Assembly (NCBI RefSeq): GCF_000364445.2
Contig: NZ_CP043538.1
Coordinates: 4,049,447-4,113,446 of the forward strand
Reading direction: 5' to 3'
Origin: Methylobacterium mesophilicum SR1.6/6
GTDB lineage: Bacteria > Pseudomonadota > Alphaproteobacteria > Rhizobiales > Beijerinckiaceae
DNA length: 64,000 nt
Notes under the pieces: model-generated
Told to the model about the DNA's origin: nothing
Database searches by the model: none
Seen by the model: only the letters and a program-made list of their open reading frames with translations
Shown here: positions 1-9,127 of the stretch, in pieces
Layout of the letters: each line of letters opens with the position of its first letter
Position numbering within the stretch: position 1 is the stretch's first letter
Made by a program: the position numbers and the translations under genes

Positions 1-215
1 CGGACGCCATGCGCGGCCGGGTCTCGGCGGTGAACACGGTGTTCATCGGCGCGTCCAACGAGCTCGGCGAATTCGAGTCCGGCCTGCTGGCCGCCGCGAT
101 CGGGGCCGTCCCGGCGGTGGTAGCGGGCGGCGCGGCGACGATCGGCGTAGCTCTGCTCTGGGGGAAGCTCTTTCCGGCGCTGAAGGCGCGCGATCGGCTG
201 ATGGTGCAGGGGTGA
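1..215 (+). CDS. MFS transporter, C-terminal fragment (truncated by window edge)
   Basis: The open frame enters from the left edge (first full codon at base 3) and ends with TGA at 213-215. The visible ~70 residues include RGRVSAVNTVFIGASNELGE followed by a hydrophobic helix rich in Ala, Gly and Val. That is how the last part of MFS exporters of the EntS/MFS_3 type reads: a loop after helix 10, then the last helices and a short basic tail. The protein would be an inner-membrane drug or siderophore exporter. The substrate cannot be judged from this fragment, and the start lies outside the window. Confidence 0.75.
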   Translation, partial: DAMRGRVSAVNTVFIGASNELGEFESGLLAAAIGAVPAVVAGGAATIGVALLWGKLFPALKARDRLMVQG

Positions 216-363
216 TACCGTTTCCGGTGGATCAGATCGGTCCGCCGTCTGTGCGAGCGGAGCGAAGCAATCCAGCAGCGTCGCTCTGACCTGGGTCGCT
301 GCACAGCGCTCGCGATGGCCCAGCAGGCTGGATCGGACCGAAGCGTTCAACCGGAAACGATAT
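216..363. repeat. Palindromic interspersed element (about 148 bp)
   Basis: The outer arms at 216-229 and 350-363 are inverted copies (13 of 14 positions, core CGTTTCCGGT). A second inner inverted pair lies at 237-244 and 334-341 (TCGGTCCG/CGGACCGA). The interior contains GCGAGCGGAGCGAAGCAATC, a type of string I associate with intergenic repeats in Methylobacterium genomes. The element starts at the stop codon of the upstream MFS gene. No transposase or coding frame is inside. The remaining bases 364-507 and 620-658 hold no gene I can support. Confidence 0.55.
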
Positions 364-507
364 GAGAACGCGTATTCAATGACCGGCGCACTCTGCGCGT
401 CGGGTGGATGTTGTCTTGCGGCTCAGTCTTGTGCGCGCGGCAGATCGAGCACCTGCGCGGTACGCGGCACAGGATCGCAATCTTGATTGAGCCCTCCGAC
501 CCGCGCC

Positions 508-619
508 CTCATCCTGGGGCGCCGGAGCGGAGAGCCGGGCCCGGAGGAGCCCTCCAGGGCTCGCGCGGCTGGCTGGAAGGCTTCTTCGAGGCCCTCTGAC
601 GCGGGCGCCTCAGGATGAG
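508..619. repeat. Second palindromic interspersed element
   Basis: The arms at 508-523 (CTCATCCTGGGGCGCC) and 604-619 (inverse of CTCATCCTGAGGCGCC) match at 15 of 16 positions. Inside is a smaller hairpin, GAGCCCT-CC-AGGGCTC. It resembles the CTCATCCTGAGG repeats scattered between genes in rhizobial and Methylobacterium genomes. It lies downstream of tolB, where it could fold in the tolB mRNA tail. There is no coding content. Confidence 0.5.
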
Positions 620-658
620 ACGGTTGGGCGAGATCCACCGCTCACGCAATCGCAGGCG

Positions 659-1996
659 TCAGCGCCCCGCGAGGAGCGGCGACCAGGTCGGGTCCGACGC
701 GTAGGCGGGCGTCGGGACCGGCTGCTCGACCTTGCCGGTGATGTCGACCATGAACAGCTTGCCGCCGCCCTGGCCGCCCGGATCGCGGAAGAACAGCACG
801 TACTGGCCGTTCGGCGCGAAGGTCGGGCCCTCGTTGTGGAAGCCCTCGGTCAGGACGCGCTCGCCGGAACCGTCGGGCTTCGACACGCAGATGGCGAAGC
901 CGCCGTTGCGCTGACGCGTGTAGGCGATCAGGTCGCCGCGGGGCGAGAAGGCCGGCTGCGAGGCCGAGCCGGCACCGAAGGTGATGCGGTGCGGGTTAGA
1001 GCCGTCCGCGCCCATCACGTAGACCTGCTGCGAGCCGCCCCGATCCGACTCGAACGCGATCTGCGATCCGTCCGGCGAATAGGTCGGAGACGTGTCGATG
1101 GCCATGCCGTTGGTGATCGAGCGCTGGGCCTTCGAGGCGATGTCCATCGTCACGATGTCGGCGTTGCCGCCCTGCTGCACGCTCATGACGATCTTGCGTC
1201 CGTCCGGCGAGAAGCGGGGGCTGGCGCTCATGGAATCGACGTTGCCGAGGGCCTGACGCGCGCCGGTCTCCAGGTTGATCATCTGCACACGCGGCTGGTG
1301 GCCGGTGGCCTGCGCCATGAAGGCAATGTCCTGGGTCGCCGGCGAGTAGCGCGGCGCGACGATCGACATCTCGCCGTTGGTGATCGCCCGAACGTTGGCG
1401 CCGTCCTGATCCATCACCATCAGGCGCTTGCGGCGGTTCTCCTTCGGGCCGGTCTCGTCCACGAAGGCGATGCGGCTGTCGAACCAGGGGCCGAGGCCGG
1501 TGATCTTGGTGTAGACGGCGTCCGAGATCAGGTGGCCGGTGCGCCGGACGTTGGCGGCGTCGGTGCCGTATTGCTGGCCGGTCATCTGCTGGCCGGAGGT
1601 CACGTCCCAGAGCCGGAACTCGACCTTGACGCGGCCGGCCTCCCGGACGACGCGGCCGGTAACGAGGCCCTGGACGCCCGTGGCGCGCCACTTCTCGAAG
1701 TTGGGAGCCGCGTCGAAGTTCGGCTGCTCCGGGAAGCGGGCGTGGTCGAGGGGCGTGAAATACCCTGAGCGGCGCAGGTTGTTGGTGACCACGCCGGAGA
1801 CGAGGCCGGCGAGGCTCGGATCGCCGCCGAAATCCGCGATGGCGATCGGCATCGGCTGGAAGTTGCCGCCGCCGATGCGCAGCTGCAGCTGCGCCTGGGC
1901 CGGCCCCGCCAGGAAAGCCGTCAGCAGGGCGAAGACCGCGATCAGGCGCGCGGCGAAGGACGTCGGGAGGCGCCCGACGAATGAGACGTTCTGCAT
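659..1996 (-). CDS. tolB: Tol-Pal system protein TolB
   Basis: Periplasmic beta-propeller protein of the Tol-Pal envelope complex. It normally binds Pal and the TolA C-terminal domain and helps the outer membrane constrict at division. The 445-residue product has an N-terminal signal peptide with a cleavage site after AQA (about residue 35). An N-terminal domain of about 130 residues follows, then repeated propeller blades with motifs such as SPDGRKIVMS, SPDGSQIAFES, SPRGDLIAYT and APNGQYVLFF. Length is normal. It is the last gene of the minus-strand tolQ-tolR-tolA-tolB run, 63 bases after tolA. No pal gene follows in the expected place downstream. Confidence 0.96.
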   Translation of the reverse strand: MQNVSFVGRLPTSFAARLIAVFALLTAFLAGPAQAQLQLRIGGGNFQPMPIAIADFGGDPSLAGLVSGVVTNNLRRSGYFTPLDHARFPEQPNFDAAPNFEKWRATGVQGLVTGRVVREAGRVKVEFRLWDVTSGQQMTGQQYGTDAANVRRTGHLISDAVYTKITGLGPWFDSRIAFVDETGPKENRRKRLMVMDQDGANVRAITNGEMSIVAPRYSPATQDIAFMAQATGHQPRVQMINLETGARQALGNVDSMSASPRFSPDGRKIVMSVQQGGNADIVTMDIASKAQRSITNGMAIDTSPTYSPDGSQIAFESDRGGSQQVYVMGADGSNPHRITFGAGSASQPAFSPRGDLIAYTRQRNGGFAICVSKPDGSGERVLTEGFHNEGPTFAPNGQYVLFFRDPGGQGGGKLFMVDITGKVEQPVPTPAYASDPTWSPLLAGR

Positions 1997-2059
1997 AGTT
2001 CAGATCCGAGTGACGATCAGACGAGTCGGCTGTCGAGGGCAGCGGTCCGGGGCATGGCC

Positions 2060-3382
2060 TCAGGTCGCCGTGAACTCGAACTCCGCGTTGATGGCCTTCC
2101 AGTCATTGTAATACGGCGCGTAGGTGGCCGGGATGTTGTACGGCGCACAGCGGCGGACCGCCCGGAGCGCGGCCTGCGCGATCGACTGATCCACGGAGCT
2201 CGACCCGCCGCGCATGATCCGCGGCTCCGTGCTCAGCGAGCCGTTCGGGTTCAGCCGGATGTCGAGGACGGGCAGAACCACGCCCTGGGTCGCACCAGGG
2301 GGTGCCGAGTAGCAGCGCTCGATCTGCTGCTGGAGCAGGCCGACGAGCGCGTCGCGCAGGGACGGCGACAGGCGCTGCGCCGTGCCGGTCGCGGCACCGA
2401 GCGCCGCCACCTTCTGCACCGCGTGGCCGGTGGCTCCGGTCGATTGCGACGGTGCCTTCGAGGCGAGCATGGAGCGGATGTCGCCCGCGTTGAACTTGTC
2501 GGCGAGTTCCGCCTGCTTCCGCGCCTTGGCCTCACCGTCGGCCTTGGCCTTCGCGTCCGCCATCGCCTTGGCCTTTGCCTTGGCGGCGGCTTCCGCTTTG
2601 GCAGCAGCCTCTGCTTTGGCGGCCTCGGCCTTGGCCTTCGCGGCGGCCTCCGCCTTCTCGCGCTCGGCCTCGGCCTTCGCCTCGGCGATTTCCTTCTGGC
2701 GCTCGGCTTCCGCCTCGGCCTTAGCCTTGGCATCGGCCGCCTTCTTGGCCGCCTCCTTGGCCGCCTCGGCCTTCGCCTTGGCGGCGGCTTTCTGGGCGGC
2801 TTCGGCCTCGGCTTCCTGCTTCTCGATCAGCTTCTCCAGCTGCTCGCGCTTCTCGGCCTCCGCCTTGGCGGCGGCCGCCTCGGCCTTGGCCTTCGCCTCA
2901 GCCTTGGCCGCCTTGTCGGCCGCAGCCTTCTCGGCCGCGGCCTTGGCGGCTTTCTCGGCGGCCTTCTCAGCTGCCTTCTCGGCGTCGCGCTTCTCCTGCG
3001 CTGCCTTGGCGGCCTTGGCGGTCTCTTGCGGATCCGGCTCGCTGCGGAGCGGCATCTCCTCCGCGTTGGCGAGCTTCATCTCGGCGGTCCGGGTCGGGGC
3101 CGTCGGCGCGTCGGTCTTGGCGTTCTCGGGCTCGCGATCCTCGACCTTCTCGGCCTGGCGATCAGCTCGCGATTGGGCGTTCGGCATCGGCTTGTCGGCC
3201 TGACGCTCACCCTTGGTGATCTCGGAGAACTGGTTCTCGGTGATCACCTCGACGGGCACGCCCTCCTGCGCCTCGGGCAGGGCAGGGGCGGCGACGCTGA
3301 ACAGCGCCAGCGCGAGGAGCGCCACATGGGTCCCGGCGGAGATCCAGACACCCGGTTCCTGGCGGTCGAAGCGGAACTCCAC
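2060..3382 (-). CDS. tolA: Cell envelope integrity protein TolA
   Basis: Inner-membrane protein that spans the periplasm and links TolQ/TolR to TolB/Pal and the outer membrane. The 440 residues show one N-terminal membrane helix (about residues 15-35), a Pro/Glu-rich linker, and a long Ala/Lys/Glu helical stretch (about residues 105-285) made of short repeats such as AEKAAEKAAK. A C-terminal globular domain resembling TolA/TonB ends the protein (about residues 300-440, with LPVLDIRLNPNGSLS). The compositional repeat produces long spurious open frames on the other strand. It lies 9 bases after tolR, so the genes are co-transcribed. Confidence 0.93.
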   Translation of the reverse strand: MEFRFDRQEPGVWISAGTHVALLALALFSVAAPALPEAQEGVPVEVITENQFSEITKGERQADKPMPNAQSRADRQAEKVEDREPENAKTDAPTAPTRTAEMKLANAEEMPLRSEPDPQETAKAAKAAQEKRDAEKAAEKAAEKAAKAAAEKAAADKAAKAEAKAKAEAAAAKAEAEKREQLEKLIEKQEAEAEAAQKAAAKAKAEAAKEAAKKAADAKAKAEAEAERQKEIAEAKAEAEREKAEAAAKAKAEAAKAEAAAKAEAAAKAKAKAMADAKAKADGEAKARKQAELADKFNAGDIRSMLASKAPSQSTGATGHAVQKVAALGAATGTAQRLSPSLRDALVGLLQQQIERCYSAPPGATQGVVLPVLDIRLNPNGSLSTEPRIMRGGSSSVDQSIAQAALRAVRRCAPYNIPATYAPYYNDWKAINAEFEFTAT

Positions 3383-3391
3383 GGCGCGGCC

Positions 3392-3838
3392 CTACTGATG
3401 CTCAGGCTCGGTCACGAGGGCGACCTTCTTGAAGCCGCCGCCGGTCACGATTGCCATCACCTGCGCCACCCGGCCGTAATCGACCCGCTTGTCGCCGCGC
3501 ACGAAGACGCGCTCCTCGGTCCCGGTCTTGGCGGTCTCCATGAGCTTCGGCACGATCGTGTCGTCGGTGAGCTCATCCTCGCCCAGGAAGATCTGGCCGG
3601 TCTGGCGGATTGACAGGGTGATGGGCTTCACGTCGGAATTGAGCGGCGAGGCCTTCGACTGCGGCAGGTCGAGGGGCACACCCACGGTCATCATCGGCGC
3701 GGCCACCATGAAGATGATCAGGAGCACCAGCACGACGTCGATGAACGGCGTCATGTTGATCTCGTTGATGGCGCCGCTGCGCCTGCCCCTGCGCCGGCGG
3801 CGCTTGCCACCCTGGGACGCGCCCGCTGCCATACCCAT
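3392..3838 (-). CDS. tolR: Biopolymer transport protein TolR (ExbD family)
   Basis: ExbD/TolR family subunit of the proton-driven TolQ-TolR motor. The 148-residue product has a basic cytoplasmic tail, then INMTPFIDVVLVLLIIFM. That motif contains the membrane Asp (about residue 34) that carries protons in this family. A periplasmic domain follows (about residues 55-148, with ITLSIRQTGQIFLGEDEL). Length is typical. It sits between tolQ (27-base gap) and tolA (9-base gap) on the same strand. Confidence 0.95.
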   Translation of the reverse strand: MGMAAGASQGGKRRRRRGRRSGAINEINMTPFIDVVLVLLIIFMVAAPMMTVGVPLDLPQSKASPLNSDVKPITLSIRQTGQIFLGEDELTDDTIVPKLMETAKTGTEERVFVRGDKRVDYGRVAQVMAIVTGGGFKKVALVTEPEHQ

Positions 3839-3865
3839 GGATCGGTCTCCTCTGGATCAGCCGGT

Positions 3866-4582
<717 letters not shown>

Positions 4583-4902
4583 CCGTCGAGGTCTCCTGCT
4601 CCGGATCGCGATGCGCCGGGCGAGGCCCGCGTCCGCCGGATCCGTGAGCGATATCAAGGCTGTCGCCCGCGAATCTGTCGAAAGTAAGGGCCGTCGGCAG
4701 CCCCTACGCCCCGCCGTCGCATCGACCCCGTTAAGGCCGCGGCAGGGTTAAGGATCGGTTTCGATCCGGGCGATCCTGAGGCGTCCGGCTGTTCGAACCG
4801 GGGCGGCGGGCTGGACCTCCTGAAACCGTGGCCTCTATGGTCGGGCCGGGGCGCTGAGTCGCCGCCCGCACGAGATCTCCACCAGACCAGTACAGGAAGC
4901 GC
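4583..4902. promoter_or_regulatory. Divergent promoter region between tolQ and the aldolase gene
   Basis: This 320-base gap separates two divergently read genes, so promoters for the tol operon (minus) and the aldolase (plus) should lie here. I could not pick out a convincing -35/-10 pair, and there is no coding frame with family resemblance. The plus-strand leader immediately before 4903 contains CAGGAAGCGC, a plausible ribosome-binding site. Confidence 0.4.
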
Positions 4903-5691
4903 ATGACCCTTCCCGTCCCCAGCCTCCAGGAAATCCTGCCGACGGGCCCGGCCCGATTCCTCGGCTGGTCCGTGATCGCCGATCCGGCGCTGGCCGGCGC
5001 CCTGGCCCGGGCGGGCTTTGACGCCGTGCTCCTCGACCAGCAGCACGGTGGCTACGATTACAAATCCGCGTGCGCGGCGATCACCGAGGTGGCCCTGGCC
5101 GGTAAGGCCGCCCTCGTGCGCGTCGCCGTCGGCGACGTCGCCATGGTCTCGCGGATGCTGGACGCGGGCGCCGCCGGAATCGTCGCGCCGATGATCAACA
5201 CCGTGGCGCAGGCGCAGGCGCTCGCGGACGCCGCCAAGTTTCCACCGGTCGGGCAGCGGAGCTGGGGACCGGACCGGGCGATCCTGCTGTCCGGCCTTCG
5301 GGACGGGTCGGAATACCTCGCAGCCGGCAATTCGCGGGCGCTGACCATCGCCATGTGCGAGACTGCGGAGTCGATCGCCGCCTTGGAGCAGATCCTCGCG
5401 GTTCCGGGCATCGACGGCGTGCTGGTCGGCCCCGCCGACCTGTCGATCGCGCTGTCCAAGGGGACGGTCATCGACCCGTCAGGCTCGGCGGTGACGGCGG
5501 CGCTCGGCGACATCGTCCGCAAGACGCTGGCGGCGGGCAAGCTCCCCTGCGCCTTCGCGCCGTCGCCGGCACGCGCCCGGGAAATGGTGGCGATGGGCTA
5601 CCAGCTCGTCTCGATCGAGTACGACGCGATGACGATCGCCCATGCCTTTGCCCGGCTATTGCAGGAGGTCGATCCATCGCGGGCCGGCTGA
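4903..5691 (+). CDS. HpcH/HpaI-type aldolase/citrate lyase family protein
   Basis: Class II pyruvate-dependent aldolase of the HpcH/HpaI family (TIM barrel). These enzymes cleave or form 2-keto-3-deoxy or related acids using a divalent metal. Over 262 residues I see LLDQQHGGYD with the family His, MINTVAQAQALADAAKFPP, a metal-site Glu in MCETAESIAALEQI, and VLVGPADLSIALS with the second metal-site Asp. The usual D-x-E-H motif after strand 2 reads DQQH here, so substrate use may differ from HpaI. The gene reads against its neighbours and splits ybgC from tolQ. The physiological substrate is unknown. Confidence 0.85.
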   Translation: MTLPVPSLQEILPTGPARFLGWSVIADPALAGALARAGFDAVLLDQQHGGYDYKSACAAITEVALAGKAALVRVAVGDVAMVSRMLDAGAAGIVAPMINTVAQAQALADAAKFPPVGQRSWGPDRAILLSGLRDGSEYLAAGNSRALTIAMCETAESIAALEQILAVPGIDGVLVGPADLSIALSKGTVIDPSGSAVTAALGDIVRKTLAAGKLPCAFAPSPARAREMVAMGYQLVSIEYDAMTIAHAFARLLQEVDPSRAG

Positions 5692-5695
5692 GGAG

Positions 5696-6145
5696 CTAGT
5701 CCAGACCTCTCGGCGCGAGACAGCGGCGGAGGGTGTCCGGAAGGCGGACCGCCCGACCCTCCCGCACGCAGGCGACGGTGACATCGGCAGCCACCAACAC
5801 GGCGTCGCCGCGGCGGACCTCCTGGGCCAGTTGCATCGAGGCGCCGCGCAGCGCGGTCGTGCGGGTGACGATCGTCAGCAGATCGTCCATCCGGGCCGGG
5901 CGCAGATAATCGAGGCTCATCCGCCGGACGACGAAGACGAGACCGCTGGCCTCACGGTGGAGGTCGGACTGATCGCCGGCGAGGCCGCGGAGCAGCTCGG
6001 TTCGGCCCCGCTCCAGGAAGCGCAGGTAGCTCGCGTGGTAGACGAAGCCCGAGAAGTCGGTGTCCTCGTAGTAGACGCGCACGGACAGATGATGCGGCGG
6101 GCTGCCGCCTACGGGCATGTCGGTCGTGGGCTCGCTGGCGCTCAT
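5696..6145 (-). CDS. ybgC: Tol-Pal-associated acyl-CoA thioesterase YbgC
   Basis: Hot-dog fold thioesterase found with the Tol-Pal genes in most proteobacteria; it hydrolyses short acyl-CoA thioesters. The 149-residue product carries the family signature VRVYYEDTDFSGFVYHASYL, including the catalytic Asp in YEDTDFSG. LRFLERGRTELLRGL and VRRMSLDYLRPARMDDLL are also as expected. Length is a little above the usual 130-140 because of a Pro/Gly-rich start. It ends 4 bases from the convergent end of the aldolase gene, so it cannot be co-transcribed with tolQ here. Confidence 0.93.
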   Translation of the reverse strand: MSASEPTTDMPVGGSPPHHLSVRVYYEDTDFSGFVYHASYLRFLERGRTELLRGLAGDQSDLHREASGLVFVVRRMSLDYLRPARMDDLLTIVTRTTALRGASMQLAQEVRRGDAVLVAADVTVACVREGRAVRLPDTLRRCLAPRGLD

Positions 6146-6288
6146 GGCGACTCTTAGAGCCGTTCTCGATCGCGTGGCAATTGGGGAACGGTGCTAAGCC
6201 TTTGTTTCAATGCGCGCTCTTGCGCCGGGCCGGCAGCCGCTTCGGCTCGCAACGCTTTCGCGGCCCGCCGAGAGCCCGCGCGACACGA

Positions 6289-6317
6289 CGAGGGCCGCCT
6301 CTTTGGGGCGGCCCTCG
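6289..6317. terminator. Strong hairpin downstream of the DUF4142 gene
   Basis: A perfect 11-base-pair stem (6289-6299 with 6307-6317, CGAGGGCCGCC/GGCGGCCCTCG) has a 7-base loop. It lies 25 bases past the stop of the minus-strand gene ending at 6342. No U-run follows on either strand, so it is a terminator-like hairpin rather than a classical intrinsic terminator. Confidence 0.6.
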
Positions 6318-6341
6318 CAAACATTCTCGGTGAGGCGCGGA

Positions 6342-7067
6342 TCAGCCGCCGATGCGGGCAGCGAGGCTCGCCGAGTGGGCGTGCTCGTCGGCGATGTAGG
6401 GCAGCGCCTCGCTGGCGAACTTGCGGCCCTGGGCATTGTCGCCGGACTTCGCGTAGGAGTCGTAGAGCGCCAGGGTCCGGGCGTCCGAACGGGCCTGCTG
6501 GTCCACGTAGGTGCGATCGAAGGCGCGGCCGTTCGGGGCGGACTGCAGCTGCGCCAGCCGCGCCTGACCGCGCTCGCCCAGCGCCACGCGACGGCCCGGC
6601 TCGGCGGGGCTGTTGTCGACGATGCCGACCGCGCCGAGGGCGCCGCCCACGATGCTGGTCCCAATGTTCGCCGCGACCGTCACCGGCGCGAGCACCAGCC
6701 CGACCGGGTTGCTCAGGTCGGTGCGGATGCCTTGGTTGTCGGAGACGACCGAGCCGTTGCGCGACAGGGAGGTGTTCGGCGGCAGCAGGGCATCGGTGGT
6801 CGCCTTGCGCTCGACGAGAACACGGTTGGCGTAGTTGCGCACCTGCGGATTGCGCGAGCGCTGCAGGGCGATGCGGCTCGCCTCAATGCTGGCAGCGTCC
6901 GAACGCAGGGCCTCGGCGCGGAATGCCGGGGTCTCGGTCGCGGCGGCACCGACACCGTCCTGGTTGGCGAAAGGCAGGATGCGGATCGGCAGCGCGTCCT
7001 GCGCGAAGGCCGGCGCCGAGATCACGGCAGCGGAGAGGCCGAGGACGGCCAGCGTCATCTTCTTCAT
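6342..7067 (-). CDS. DUF4142 domain-containing secreted protein
   Basis: Likely periplasmic helical protein of unknown function with a DUF4142 (ferritin-like) fold. I start it at the ATG at 7067 (MKKMTLAVLGLSAAV), which gives a clean signal peptide ending at APAFAQ, rather than at an upstream start. The two halves of the family signature are visible: ALQRSRNPQVRNYANRVLVE (about residues 55-75) and DRTYVDQQARSDARTLALYD (about residues 175-195). They are separated by a hydrophobic, Gly/Val-rich insert. Total length is 241 residues. It lies between ybgC and ruvB, which are often neighbours in alphaproteobacteria, so it looks like an insertion into that order. Confidence 0.8.
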   Translation of the reverse strand: MKKMTLAVLGLSAAVISAPAFAQDALPIRILPFANQDGVGAAATETPAFRAEALRSDAASIEASRIALQRSRNPQVRNYANRVLVERKATTDALLPPNTSLSRNGSVVSDNQGIRTDLSNPVGLVLAPVTVAANIGTSIVGGALGAVGIVDNSPAEPGRRVALGERGQARLAQLQSAPNGRAFDRTYVDQQARSDARTLALYDSYAKSGDNAQGRKFASEALPYIADEHAHSASLAARIGG

Positions 7068-7433
7068 GGCTGAAGTTTTTCCCTGACGTTGTTCTTGATG
7101 CTCGAAGACCTGCCGCGAGCCGGGGGACAGGACCCCGAATGACGGCAGCCTCACCGGCGCCAATCAAACTTGGCGCGGTCGCCTCCACAACAAACCGGTT
7201 TTCCCGCTGTTCCATCACGAGAACTAGATTTTCGTCACCGGAACCAGTGCAGCGCCTCCGCAAAGCTCGGCTGTATTGTCAGGTGGGCGGACAGGAAAAT
7301 CGTTATGTCGACAACACTTTGCGATTGATGCGGCGCACAAGATCCGCAAGCCCCGCGGGAAGACGGCTAACTGCAAGACATGTTGCAAGCGAAGATCTGG
7401 CCTGAGGCAGGCGCATGTGGACCGATAAGGTGC
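7068..7433. other. Intergenic region between ruvB and the DUF4142 gene
   Basis: These 366 bases contain no supported gene. The segment is less GC-rich than the genes around it (for example AAACCGGTTTTCCCGCTG near 7190 and AACACTTTGCGATTGATG near 7312). It must hold the promoter of the minus-strand DUF4142 gene and the end of the ruvB transcript. I see no clear -35/-10 pair. Confidence 0.4.
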
Positions 7434-8489
7434 TCAGTCCGGCGCGCCGTCGAAGAAGCCGGACTGGCCGTTCGGATCGCGTTTCGGTTGGGCGATGCCG
7501 AGATGGCGGTAGGCGTGGCGGGTGAGCACGCGGCCGCGGGGCGTGCGCTGCACGAAGCCGCGCTGGATCAGGTAGGGCTCGATGATGTCCTCGATCGCGT
7601 CCCGAGGCTCCGACAGCGCCGCCCCGATCGTCTCGATCCCCACAGGCCCGCCCCCGAACGAGCGCGCGATCAGACCCAGGTACTTGCGGTCCATCACGTC
7701 GAGCCCCGCCCCGTCCACGTCGAGCAGCTGCAGCGCCCGGTCGGCGATCGCCCGCGTCACCGTCTCGGCCTCCGCCACGACCGCGAAGTCCCGCACCCGC
7801 CGCAGCAGACGCCCCGCGATCCGCGGCGTGCCCCGCGCCCGCCGCGCGATCTCGTTGGCCCCCTCCGCCGACATCCCCAAGCCCAGAACCCGCGCGCCGC
7901 GGGCCACGATCTGCTCCAGCTCGTCGATCTCGTAGAACTCCAGCCGGATCGGGATGCCGAACCGGTCGCGCAGCGGCGTGGTCAAGAGACCCGCCCGCGT
8001 CGTGGCGCCCACCAGCGTGAACTTGGGCAGCTCGATCTTGACCGAGCGCGCCGCCGGGCCCTCGCCGATGATCAGGTCGAGCTGGTAGTCCTCCATGGCC
8101 GGATAGAGGATCTCCTCCACCGCCGGGTTGAGCCGGTGGATCTCGTCGATGAACAGGACGTCGCGCTCCTCCAGGTTGGTCAGCTGCGCGGCCAGGTCCC
8201 CGGCCTTGGCGATCACCGGACCGGAGGTGGAGCGGAAGTTCACGCCCAGTTCGCGCGCCACGATCTGGGCCAGCGTGGTCTTGCCCAGGCCCGGCGGGCC
8301 GACAAACAGCACGTGGTCGAGCGCCTGCCCGGTCTTGCGCGCCGCCTCGATGAAGATCTGCATGTTCGCCCGCGCCGCCCGCTGACCGATGAACTCGGAC
8401 AGGCTCAGCGGACGGATCGTCTGATCAACGTCCTCGGCGCGCTTCTCCGGCGTCAGAAGCGCGTTGGTCGGAGGCTTCGGCTTGCTCAT
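7434..8489 (-). CDS. ruvB: Holliday junction branch migration DNA helicase RuvB
   Basis: AAA+ motor that, with RuvA, drives branch migration of Holliday junctions. The 351 residues contain the Walker A motif GPPGLGKTT (about residue 64), Walker B FIDEIHRL, sensor [18 protein letters not shown], arginine-finger and sensor regions, and the C-terminal winged helix ([20 protein letters not shown] to [17 protein letters not shown]). Length is standard. ruvB is usually preceded by ruvC and ruvA. Here the upstream side (8490-8722) has neither; a small secreted-protein gene reads the other way. Confidence 0.97.
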   Translation of the reverse strand: MSKPKPPTNALLTPEKRAEDVDQTIRPLSLSEFIGQRAARANMQIFIEAARKTGQALDHVLFVGPPGLGKTTLAQIVARELGVNFRSTSGPVIAKAGDLAAQLTNLEERDVLFIDEIHRLNPAVEEILYPAMEDYQLDLIIGEGPAARSVKIELPKFTLVGATTRAGLLTTPLRDRFGIPIRLEFYEIDELEQIVARGARVLGLGMSAEGANEIARRARGTPRIAGRLLRRVRDFAVVAEAETVTRAIADRALQLLDVDGAGLDVMDRKYLGLIARSFGGGPVGIETIGAALSEPRDAIEDIIEPYLIQRGFVQRTPRGRVLTRHAYRHLGIAQPKRDPNGQSGFFDGAPD

Positions 8490-8722
8490 GAACCCTTGCT
8501 TCGTGGACCGGATCTCGCAGCCCTGATCGGGGACGATGCCGGAGCGTCGGGGGTCCCGATATCCGGTTTTGTTCCTCCTTACTCGCGAAAACCGGGAAGT
8601 CTAAGCGCCGTCGGGGGCGGTGTGGGTGGGCACACCGTGCAACGCCAACGATGAAACCGAATCGGCGGGCCGTGCATTCATGGAACGACCCCCGAAGCAT
8701 GGCCGCAGAGCGCTTCCCCCAC

Positions 8723-8953
8723 ATGATGATTCGTCTGAAAGCTGCTGGCTTGGCCGGCGCGGCTGTTCTTGTCGCCACATTCGCAGCCCAGGCGGCGAGC
8801 GATCCCGGCGAGACCAAGGTCGCGGAGGCCGGCACGCAGGTCCACCCCGCCTCGGCCGACCGGGACGACGATGCCACATGCAGCCGCGCGCGACGCCGCC
8901 TCTGGATCGAGGGAGAGGGCTGGGTGGTTCGGCGGATCACCACCTGCCGCTGA
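8723..8953 (+). CDS. Small secreted protein of unknown function
   Basis: I do not recognise a named family. From the ATG at 8723 the product is 76 residues, with a signal peptide (MMIRLKAAGLAGAAVLVATF) ending near AQAA. The short acidic mature part ends in CSRARRRLWIEGEGWVVRRI plus TTCR. The two Cys, near residues 53 and 75, could form a disulfide. Earlier in-frame starts at 8651 and 8699 are possible, and no strong Shine-Dalgarno decides between them. The protein would be periplasmic. Confidence 0.6.
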   Translation: MMIRLKAAGLAGAAVLVATFAAQAASDPGETKVAEAGTQVHPASADRDDDATCSRARRRLWIEGEGWVVRRITTCR

Positions 8954-9036
8954 TCGCCGAACGCTCGCAGGGCGATCCCGCGACGCATCTGCTGGGTATG
9001 GTTGGGGGTTTACGCAATCTCCGCGTCTGGAGGAGC

Positions 9037-9061
9037 GGAACGGCGGGTGCTCCGCTCCGTT
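9037..9061 (+). promoter_or_regulatory. Candidate sigma-EcfG (general stress response) promoter
   Basis: GGAAC at 9037-9041 is followed after 16 bases by CGTT at 9058-9061. This matches the GGAAC-N16/17-CGTT pattern known for EcfG sigma factors in alphaproteobacteria, including Methylobacterium. It lies 66 bases before the ATG of the small secreted protein gene at 9128. The site is also part of a short inverted repeat (GGAACGG/CCGTTCC), which could have produced the match by chance. Confidence 0.5.
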
Positions 9062-9127
9062 CCCAATCATTACTCCCCAGCCCCCCCGCGCGACCCGGTC
9101 GCGCCGACGCGCATCGGAGCCGGTCCC

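Noticed and set aside
2054..3613. Long plus-strand open frame rich in Leu/Gly opposite tolA
   Set aside because: It is the shadow of the Ala/Lys/Glu repeat region of tolA, with low complexity and no family.
6191..7405. 404-residue plus-strand frame opposite the DUF4142 gene
   Set aside because: Arg/Pro-rich shadow translation; no motif and no ribosome site.
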